Shown: one piece after another, positions 1 through 6,400 of the stretch | How the letters are laid out: every line of letters begins with the position of its first letter | Numbering within the stretch: the stretch's first letter is position 1 | DNA from: a virus | IMG/VR virus record: IMGVR_UViG_3300048445_000076 | Location: 1 to 30,084 of that record | DNA length: 30,084 bases | Reading direction: 5' to 3' (one strand) | Position numbers and translations under genes: made by a program | Notes under the pieces: generated by a model | Databases searched by the model: none | Told to the model about the DNA's origin: nothing | The model's input: the letters and a program-made list of their open reading frames with translations, nothing else

Positions 1-10
1 AGCAACTGCT

Positions 11-433
11 CTACTTTTTAGCTGAAGTTCCGTAGTAGTAAGCAAATATCGTAACAGCGACTCCGTCTATCATACCAAGCATATGAGTAAACAACGGATT
101 CTCTTCCACCTCGGGGATATACACTACTGCATATATAGTAAACGCAAATGCTAACAGTCCTACGATCCCAGTAATAAACATCATTATGTCACTCTTACCC
201 GCTTCGGCTATTCGAGCCTCGCGGTTTCTTGCACTCTCTCTATCTCTTACTTCTATCTCGTAGAGGTCTTTTAAGTGGCTGTGAGCCTCTTTCTTTTCTT
301 CAGCGGACAAAGTATCGTCTGAATCGATTAAGTTCTTTAGAACGCCTAATACACCGTTATTTGGTAGTATTTCTTTAGCACCACCGATTATCTTTCCGAT
401 TTTTGTTTCCCAGAATGGTTTTTTATCTTGCAT
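11..433 (-). CDS. putative holin-like membrane protein (140 aa)
   Basis: The protein has a charged amphipathic N-terminal half (residues about 40-80, rich in Glu, Lys and Arg) followed by two hydrophobic segments at about residues 83-106 and 117-135 and a short basic tail (SAKK). This layout resembles small holin-like phage proteins of Bacteroidota phages, which make holes in the inner membrane so that the endolysin can reach the cell wall. No catalytic motif is visible. It is the last gene before the window edge and starts inside the 3' end of the 37-residue membrane protein gene, so the two are probably translationally coupled. The lysis amidase lies about 550 bases upstream. The holin role is an inference from topology and position; a membrane anchor or antiholin is equally possible. 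Confidence 0.6.
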   Translation of the reverse strand: MQDKKPFWETKIGKIIGGAKEILPNNGVLGVLKNLIDSDDTLSAEEKKEAHSHLKDLYEIEVRDRESARNREARIAEAGKSDIMMFITGIVGLLAFAFTIYAVVYIPEVEENPLFTHMLGMIDGVAVTIFAYYYGTSAKK

Positions 434-536
434 AACAGACTAAAATTTTAAATAAGTTCCAACCAATAAAAGCTGAAGTTGTAAACAGAATAATTCCCCA
501 AAATATCATCCTTAGTATTTCTTTATTGTTCTCCAT
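423..536 (-). CDS. tiny single-span membrane protein (37 aa)
   Basis: The reading frame begins MENNKEILRM and has one hydrophobic stretch (about residues 10-33) ending in a short basic tail (YAR). The stop codon lies inside the start region of the 140-residue membrane protein, an 11-base overlap typical of coupled phage genes. The start is AUG with no Shine-Dalgarno sequence, as expected in Bacteroidota. It is the first gene after the AT-rich repeat region, so it probably opens a small transcription unit with the holin-like gene. I do not recognise a family; a small holin or holin partner is the obvious guess. Confidence 0.55.
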   Translation of the reverse strand: MENNKEILRMIFWGIILFTTSAFIGWNLFKILVCYAR

Positions 537-642
537 AATAAACAATTTTGTTTACTTTTTGTATGATGTATCAGTCATTATGATAACCAAATGGCTATAA
601 TGTATGTATATTCATACAAATATGTATAGTTTTTACGTTTAT

Positions 643-833
643 TTATACCCTTTCGCATATAATAAGAGTAAATTTTGCCATTTTATACCCTTTTGCGTAT
701 AGTACAATTTCGGAATTCAATTCCTATATTTCACATTGCGATATGCAATATATTTCATATTAAATGCATATTTTGCACATACCACGCAACATATTGCGTA
801 TCAGTTCGCATATTATTATAATTATTTGCGATT
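643..833. repeat. array of TTGCGTAT-like repeats in an AT-rich gap
   Basis: The 311-base gap between the 46- and 37-residue genes (537-847) contains no convincing gene. It holds two 18-base near-identical direct repeats at 643-660 and 683-700 (plus strand TTATACCCTTTYGCRTAT, two mismatches, offset exactly 40). Shorter relatives of their TTKCGYAT end occur near 735, 773, 793, 804 and 825. Offsets between successive cores are about 40, 44, 37, 21, 11 and 21 bases, mostly near multiples of a helical turn. A partly palindromic CATACAAATATGTATAG element lies just left of the array at 613-629. A multi-site operator or activator region for the downstream membrane protein genes is the simplest reading; this is an inference. 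Confidence 0.5.
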
Positions 834-847
834 ATATTCTAAATAGA

Positions 848-988
848 TTACTTAAACTCTTCCTCGTTTTTGGTAATCATAAGCATACCTTTTGTGTAAG
901 GCATTTTCTTATGGTGTTCGCTAATTAGGTCAACCATATCAGCCAACTCTTTAATATCTGTCGTTATTTCAATCTTGTAATAAGGCAT
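848..988 (-). CDS. small hypothetical protein (46 aa)
   Basis: The frame reads MPYYKIEITTDIKELADMVD and ends in acidic residues (NEEEFK). Its AUG overlaps the stop codon of the amidase gene in a TAATG junction, so it is probably made by re-initiation after the amidase. The sequence is soluble, mixed charge, with no membrane span or cysteine. I do not recognise a family. The downstream gap has no terminator that I can see, only the repeat array. Confidence 0.55.
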   Translation of the reverse strand: MPYYKIEITTDIKELADMVDLISEHHKKMPYTKGMLMITKNEEEFK

Positions 989-1398
989 TACATCCACATA
1001 TTTGACACATTTTCGTATTCCTTTGTAGCATCAAAACTTGGACAATACTTCTCACTAAAGTCTCTGTGTCCGTAGATTCTTGCTTTTGGATAGGTAGTCT
1101 TTAAATAAACAAGTAAGTCTACCATAGCCTCTCTCTGGTCTTCTGTGCGTGTATCTACGTTATCTTTTCCTCCAATATAACAGACTCCGATAGAATCAGA
1201 ATTGTGACCTAAGCAATGGCTACCTATTCTTTCTACGGGTCTTCCTTCGTGTACAGTACCGTCAAGATAAATAACATAGTGGTAACCTATATCAGACCAT
1301 CCTCTATCTAAATGCCATTCTCTGATTTCCTCTACAGTGGTATGTCTACCTTCTGGAGTATCTGAGCAATGCACTATTATCTCGGTTATTTCTCTCAT
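988..1398 (-). CDS. N-acetylmuramoyl-L-alanine amidase (phage endolysin)
   Basis: This 136-residue protein is a compact amidase of the T7 lysozyme/PGRP type (Amidase_2). It cuts the bond between the glycan strand and the stem peptide of peptidoglycan to lyse the host. The expected zinc ligands are visible: His10 in IIVHCSDTP, His111 in YGHRDF and Cys119 in KYCPSFD. Tyr39 in GYHYVIYLDG matches the catalytic Tyr of T7 lysozyme, and Lys117 sits where T7 has Lys128. There is no signal peptide and no separate wall-binding domain, so export should depend on a holin. Candidate membrane partners surround it: a 39-residue single-span protein overlaps its start (ATGA), and a coiled-coil and a two-span protein lie just upstream. 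Length matches the single-domain members of the family. Confidence 0.93.
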   Translation of the reverse strand: MREITEIIVHCSDTPEGRHTTVEEIREWHLDRGWSDIGYHYVIYLDGTVHEGRPVERIGSHCLGHNSDSIGVCYIGGKDNVDTRTEDQREAMVDLLVYLKTTYPKARIYGHRDFSEKYCPSFDATKEYENVSNMWM

Positions 1399-1514
1399 CT
1401 AAGCATCCAACTAACTAAAAAAAACAGTATCCAAGCCATAGCTCCTATTAAGATACCATAGTAAAGACCTCCGTCTTCGTTATGCTTGTTAATCCAATTC
1501 GTTAATCTTTTCAT
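1395..1514 (-). CDS. tiny single-span membrane protein in lysis cassette (39 aa)
   Basis: The frame begins MKRLTNWINKHNEDGG and continues into one hydrophobic segment (about residues 18-37), ending MLR. Its 5' end overlaps the last codons of the 94-residue protein in another frame. Its TGA overlaps the AUG of the amidase as ATGA. The overlaps at both ends and the position directly before the endolysin support a real lysis gene. The topology (cytoplasmic N-terminus, C-terminal span) fits a small holin or a spanin component, but there is no lipobox. The exact role is not shown by the sequence. Confidence 0.6.
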   Translation of the reverse strand: MKRLTNWINKHNEDGGLYYGILIGAMAWILFFLVSWMLR

Positions 1515-1773
1515 TTATTCTAGCTATATCTTTTCTTATTCGTTCCCTACTCAGTTTAAAGTCTAACACTTCGCCTTCTAGTATTCTAATATCTGGAAAC
1601 ACATAAGTGTTTTGGTTATATCGCAGCGATTTTGCTTCATCTTCCACTTCCTTGATTCTGTTTTCCAGACCCAAGTACATATATACAGCTGTACCAACAA
1701 GAGCAACGATTTGAATGAGCCACTTGATGTTAATAGACAACGCACTATCATCTGTTAACTTAGGGACAGTCAT
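1489..1773 (-). CDS. membrane-anchored coiled-coil protein, spanin- or holin-like (94 aa)
   Basis: One transmembrane helix (about residues 17-34) follows a short N-terminal tail. The rest is charged and predicted coiled coil (about 36-52 and 66-93), with a proline-containing break at YVFPDI. A single N-terminal span plus a long coiled coil is the arrangement of inner-membrane spanins (Rz type), which link the membranes during lysis of Gram-negative hosts. No lipoprotein partner with a lipobox was found nearby, so the spanin role is tentative. Start and stop are tightly linked to neighbours: its AUG overlaps the upstream stop as TAATG, and the 39-residue gene starts inside its end. Confidence 0.6.
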   Translation of the reverse strand: MTVPKLTDDSALSINIKWLIQIVALVGTAVYMYLGLENRIKEVEDEAKSLRYNQNTYVFPDIRILEGEVLDFKLSRERIRKDIARINEKINELD

Positions 1774-2009
1774 TAGAACCAGTTTCGGAACTTGCCTACC
1801 GTCCTATCGTATAGTCTGATTAGCCAAACTCTTGTTTTAGCAGATTGTACTTTTTCTTTTGTATAGTAGTATAGTTGTTTGCCGAGAAGCCCAAAGAAAC
1901 CACCAATTAAACCTACTGCTGCCGCTTGGAATAGTCCAACAACAGATATTGAGGTTACAGCTGTTAATGCGAAGCCTCCTACGAAGCTGATACGGTCATC
2001 GAGTGTCAT
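1773..2009 (-). CDS. small two-span membrane protein, holin candidate (78 aa)
   Basis: A nearly continuous hydrophobic, glycine- and alanine-rich region at about residues 9-48 can form two membrane helices. It is followed by a strongly basic C-terminal tail (about 50-78, with KEKVQSAKTR and a final KFRNWF). This is the classic outline of a class II holin, although holins are recognised by shape rather than motifs. It is the first gene after a strong terminator and the first of a run of overlapping lysis genes that leads to the amidase. Its stop overlaps the next start as TAATG. No family could be named with certainty. Confidence 0.6.
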   Translation of the reverse strand: MTLDDRISFVGGFALTAVTSISVVGLFQAAAVGLIGGFFGLLGKQLYYYTKEKVQSAKTRVWLIRLYDRTVGKFRNWF

Positions 2010-2032
2010 ATAGTATAGTATTGCGTTGTATT

Positions 2033-2058
2033 AAAAAGGGGGTCTGTAAACCCCCTTT
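2033..2058 (-). terminator. rho-independent terminator
   Basis: On the minus strand a GGGGG/CCCCC stem extended by A-T pairs, with an 8-base loop, is followed by TTTTT. It lies just after the 77-residue gene and before the lysis cassette, so it separates structural transcripts from lysis transcripts. Confidence 0.85.
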
Positions 2059-2084
2059 GATAGTGCTTACAATAAGATAACTAA

Positions 2085-2318
2085 TTATGCTTCTTCTTGT
2101 TGTACTTCTTCAACTGTATCAAGAGCAGTTTTAAGCCTTCCGAAGAACGCTTCTCTACCGATTTTCAGTTGATCTAAGTTAAACTCACTTGAAGCAATCT
2201 TACGATTCAAATCCTCAATATGGTTCACTAAGAGTTGTTGTTCTTGAGACATATCTTCGTAGATATAGTTCTCTCCGTCAATAGTAATGGTGGTTTCTTT
2301 TTTTTCTTTTTCAGCCAT
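2085..2318 (-). CDS. DUF6447-like small acidic protein (77 aa)
   Basis: The sequence opens with a lysine/glutamate-rich tail, then ITIDGENYIYEDMS, then a coiled coil with SQEQQLLVNHIEDLNRKI and an acidic end (VQQEEA). A short 'TIDG.xY..edlS' strand followed by a coiled coil matches my memory of the DUF6447 family, found next to tail and lysis genes in many aquatic phages. The function is unknown. It is the last gene before a strong terminator. A 15-base motif (2068-2082) that also occurs in front of the large terminase gene follows its stop codon directly. Confidence 0.75.
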   Translation of the reverse strand: MAEKEKKETTITIDGENYIYEDMSQEQQLLVNHIEDLNRKIASSEFNLDQLKIGREAFFGRLKTALDTVEEVQQEEA

Positions 2319-2354
2319 TGTACTAAAATTTAAAGGTTAATAATATGTGTAAAG

Positions 2355-2708
2355 TTAAACAATTTCCGTCTCTGGTGCAACATCTGTAGTTGGCAACTGA
2401 AGCGTAACTGTTTTAGGTGTAACGATTTCTTCAATCTGTTTGTCAAGGTTAGCCTTCATCTCATCGATACGTTCAGTACCCATAGACGATTCAAGCCATC
2501 CTTCTACCATCTCTTGAGTTAAGCTATCAAAAGCAGTAAAAGAATCAGCAGAAGGCTCTCCTACAGATTCTGTGCCTATCATAGAGGCTACGTTACCATT
2601 CTCATCTTCGCCTACGTAAGACCAATGGATTGTATAAACCACGTTTTCTAATTCGTTCTTTGAAACGTGGCAGTCTAGTGCGTTAATTCGCCATTTGTAA
2701 GTATTCAT
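2355..2708 (-). CDS. conserved phage protein, DUF7936-like (117 aa)
   Basis: The protein begins MNTYKWRINALDCHVS, followed by a beta-rich segment (VVYTIHWSYVGEDENGN) and a helical C-terminus. It resembles small conserved proteins (DUF7936-type) that lie near tail fibre genes in marine phages; I recall the 'WRI..ldc....n.v..v.W.y' pattern but cannot verify the family. An alternative AUG at 2717 would add MVN and would overlap the upstream stop. I prefer 2708 because the MNTYKW start is typical. It lies between a zinc-binding small protein and a DUF6447-like protein. A role with the fibre or in host takeover is possible but not shown. Confidence 0.72.
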   Translation of the reverse strand: MNTYKWRINALDCHVSKNELENVVYTIHWSYVGEDENGNVASMIGTESVGEPSADSFTAFDSLTQEMVEGWLESSMGTERIDEMKANLDKQIEEIVTPKTVTLQLPTTDVAPETEIV

Positions 2709-2710
2709 AT

Positions 2711-2929
2711 TTACCATTTTTTAATTGGACATTCCGATTCTTTAACTAATGTTTTTGCTGCTAAATTGCATCCGCATAATTCGCAGCGATTATTATTCCT
2801 ATTATCACAAGCGTCGCATAGTATTAGCCTATGTTCTGCAAGTTCTGCTTGTTCTTTACTTGGATTATATCCTAAGTGTTTAAAGGATAACATCGCCCAT
2901 CCGTAGAATATTTGCTCTATCTTCGTCAT
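2711..2929 (-). CDS. small zinc-ribbon-like phage protein (72 aa)
   Basis: A helical N-terminal half (MTKIEQIFYGWAMLSF) is followed by a cysteine-rich part. It contains CDAC, then RCELCGC, then a late Cys in ECPIKKW, the pattern of a small zinc-binding knuckle. Proteins with the same 'A..R...C..C...C.LCGC.l..K......CP...W' plan are common beside tail genes in phages of Bacteroidota and marine bacteria; their function is unknown. I start it at the AUG that overlaps the upstream stop as TAATG. Earlier in-frame AUGs (up to 109 codons) would overlap deeply with the preceding structural gene and lack family support. Confidence 0.75.
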   Translation of the reverse strand: MTKIEQIFYGWAMLSFKHLGYNPSKEQAELAEHRLILCDACDNRNNNRCELCGCNLAAKTLVKESECPIKKW

Positions 2930-3459
2930 TATGGACATCCCGTTGTTGATGTAAATGCACCACCATTCCAATATCTTAATTCGGTACCGTTTTGCGAACA
3001 ACTTGCACAATAATACCATCCCGCTAATGCAGTAATACAATTACCACTTCCAGAATCCCTTAATAATGCAGTTGCTGATGACCAAGTTGAATTATTAATA
3101 TAAAACGTTTGACCTGGTTTTGCAGTACTACAATCTTGTGAAATTTGTTTATATAAACTAATTGCGGTGTAGTTAGAACAAGAATCTCCAATATCGTGGT
3201 CGTAGTCATACCATTCCGACATTTGATAAGGGTCATAAGTTCCAGCGATTGCTTCTGACTCGTTAGCTGGTCTAGGATAGTCTGGAGATAATACGTTGGT
3301 AGCATCATAAGATTCACCACTACCGTGTGTATTTCCGCCAACAAATAAATCGTATAAACTTATAGGTCCAGTAATTGAAGAACTAGAGCTATAGTTGTCG
3401 TATTTCTTCTCTTTTGCTAAACCTAGCATAGATAATTGTCCACTAGCTGGTACTGCCAT
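2929..3459 (-). CDS. putative tail fibre tip or receptor-binding structural protein (176 aa)
   Basis: The N-terminus (MAVPASGQLSMLGLAKEK) and the segment ITGPISLYDLFVGG resemble short phage proteins encoded after large fibre genes in marine phages. The remainder is rich in Ser, Tyr, Thr and Asn, with several cysteines near the C-terminus (GWYYCASCSQNG, ending TTGCP), as in surface-exposed virion proteins. It overlaps the end of the 1969-residue fibre gene by 17 bases. I infer that it caps or assists the fibre in host recognition. No enzymatic motif is present. Confidence 0.65.
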   Translation of the reverse strand: MAVPASGQLSMLGLAKEKKYDNYSSSSSITGPISLYDLFVGGNTHGSGESYDATNVLSPDYPRPANESEAIAGTYDPYQMSEWYDYDHDIGDSCSNYTAISLYKQISQDCSTAKPGQTFYINNSTWSSATALLRDSGSGNCITALAGWYYCASCSQNGTELRYWNGGAFTSTTGCP

Positions 3460-6400
3460 CTAATCTTCTTTTTAATTCGTCAATCTGTTCTTGTTGTTCT
3501 TTTATTGCTTCGATTAATACACCTACCATCTTTTCGTAGTCTACAGTTTTGTATTCTGTATCGTCTCCTAAACGTTTTTGTTCTCTAACAACTTCTGGAA
3601 CTATTTTTTCTACTTCTTGTGCTATAAGACCAACTTCTGTTCTTCCTTTGCGTTCTCCATCTATCCATTCATAAGAAACACCTTGTAGTTGTTTTACTTT
3701 TTCAAGTGAGTTTTCTAAAGGCTTGACGTTTGTTTTAAGTCTAGCATCTGAGAATGAATAGTAGGCAACAATATCACCAGCTGCGTGGAAATCTCCAGAA
3801 GCATTAAATAAACCTATTGTAGTCCTAGTAGCATCATTTAATGTGGTAAATTTAGCAAATTCCAACCCAGTATCTGTAACTACAAATCCGAAATTGTTAT
3901 TTCCAGTACTAGACCAATTTCCACTACCCCTAGCTAATTTTAATCCAGAATACCATCCAGCATACCCTTGATTAGTTATCCATTGTTGTTGGTTTGTTCC
4001 GTTACCAATATGGAGAGGAACTACTGGTGAAGTAGTATTTATTCCTACGTTACTATGAAAATGCGTTTGAGAACGCATATTATAAACTTGAGAAACATTA
4101 GCTGTTTTTGTTGTAGTTCCACTATCATAAGTCAATATAACACCATCTGAAATTATAGCGTCTATTGCATATTCAGCGTATGGTCCATATTCTATATTTA
4201 CATTAAAATCTCCAGAACCTAAATCTTCAAAATTTACGCTTCTTATACCATTAGTATAACCTCCTTCTGTGTACCAGCTACCATTTAAATCATTATTATT
4301 ATTAATCTGTGCAATAATAACAGTTCTACCTCCATCTTGACCACCTCCGTAAGATTCGTGACCTATAAGTTCAAATCTAACTCTAGCAGACTGACCAGCA
4401 ATAACTCTAGCTATCTTCATCCATCCACTACTAGAAGCAGTATTATTTAAACGCCATACATAATGTTTAGCGTTTCCGTCAGTCGTATATCCGTTAGTGC
4501 TATATAAATAACCGCTTGTAGCTAAAACATTACCGCTTGTATCTACTCTAAATCTTTCAGTAAAAGAACCAGTAGTACTTCCGTTTGCTATTTGAAGATT
4601 ACCGTTATTATCTTGCCTAACTATTGTACCAACACTACTTTGTCTAAAGACTATGGCTGGATAGTTTGAAGCGTTTTCTAATAATAAAGTTGCATAACCC
4701 CAACTACCAAAAGCATCATTACTTCCTACGATATGCATTTTAGCTTCTGGATTAGTAGTATTTACACCTACTCTACCATTAGACCTATTTAATGTAAATC
4801 TAGCACTTCCGCTTCCAGCGTCTTTTATGTAGAAATTAGTTGTACTTCCATCATCAGATTCAAGTATAACGCCTTCATTAGTATCGGTATGCATACGTAG
4901 AATTGACTTATCCTCATTACCAGATATAATACCTACTTCAGCATTACCACCTCCGCCATTTACTTCAAGTTTATAACTAGGAGCATCAGTATTTATACCT
5001 ACGTTACCTACGCTTGTAATACGCATTTTTTCTCCTCCAACATCTCCTATTGTAAAACCAGTATTTGATGATGGACAAGATAAATCCCAATAATTATACG
5101 AAAGTTGTCTTATTCTTATTGTAGAAGCAGAACCGCTTGGCGTTTCAACTTCCAAATTTCTATCTGGAGTTTCAGTTCCAATTCCAACTTTTCCGTCTTG
5201 AAGCACAGTTAATTTAGGTGCATCTGCCATTGAAATTTTGAAACCTCCAGCATTTACTGACATTGAAATTTCTCCACTTAAATCATCATTTTGCCTTAAA
5301 ACCATATAATCACCTCCAGCAAAATCTCCATTAGAGGCATCTAAATAAACAGAAGCTGAACCAGTACTAGTATTTCCTATGAACATTCCAGTATAATTCG
5401 TAGAACTACTTAATAGCCTAAATCCACTTGCAGACGAACCAGAATCTACATCTAGCTTGCTTAATGGGTTTGTGTTTCCTATTCCTAAATTACCAGAAGA
5501 ATTTAGAAGTAATCTTGTATTATTAGCGTCGTCATCATATATCTGCCAATTACCAGATGCAGTAGAACTCACCACATAACATCTACCGCTTCCACCAGTA
5601 GAGTCTAAGTTTACAGAAGCTACATTACTGTTAGCTATATGCAATACTCTTTCTGTACTAGATTGGTGCTGTACTGGAACTGTAATTCCTAAACCTAAGT
5701 TGTTGCTTATATGTGAGTAATTATACGCCCTAAAAGCAAAGTTTACATTTCCACTTGAATCTTGACCTCCAATATAAGTACCAGAACCAGTTTGTTGTAA
5801 TCTTAAACTATGGTCAGTTGCAGCATCTAACGTTATTTTTATTTCTTGTGAGCTAGAACCGAAAAGTTCTAATTGAGTAGATGGAGTTGAAGTTCCGATT
5901 CCGACATATCCAGCATTAGTTATTCTAACCGCTTCTTTTAAGTCTGGAGTTCTACTTTGTTGAAATGTGTAAAAAGCCATTCCATTATTAGCACCATTAG
6001 AAGCTTCTGTTACAGTAGCTATTCTACCTCCTATATTTCCAGTATTATTTACGGAAGCATCATTAGAACCAAAATCTAATTGAGCATTTATAGTTCCAAT
6101 AGCTGTAACTGGATTTATACCACCTTCTATTTTCAATACACCAGCAATTCCATCTGCTGCTTTTACGTGCAATAATGCCTCTGGGTTATCAATCCCAATA
6201 CCTACCTTACCTTCTGGGATATAAATATCACTACCATTTGCATCAATATAAAACTTTGAATCAGCACCATAAAATCCTACCGCAGCTAATTCTGCATTAG
6301 TGCTATCATACCATTTTATTTGCCCATAAGAATCAGTAGCTCCAGTTGAATTTGAATCTTTTAAATATAGTAATGGAGCAGTATTTGAAATGGTTAAATT

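Noticed and set aside
3060-3344. Minus-strand 94-codon frame inside the fibre-tip candidate gene
   Set aside because: It is a shadow in another frame of the 176-residue protein, which has better composition and a start coupled to the fibre gene.
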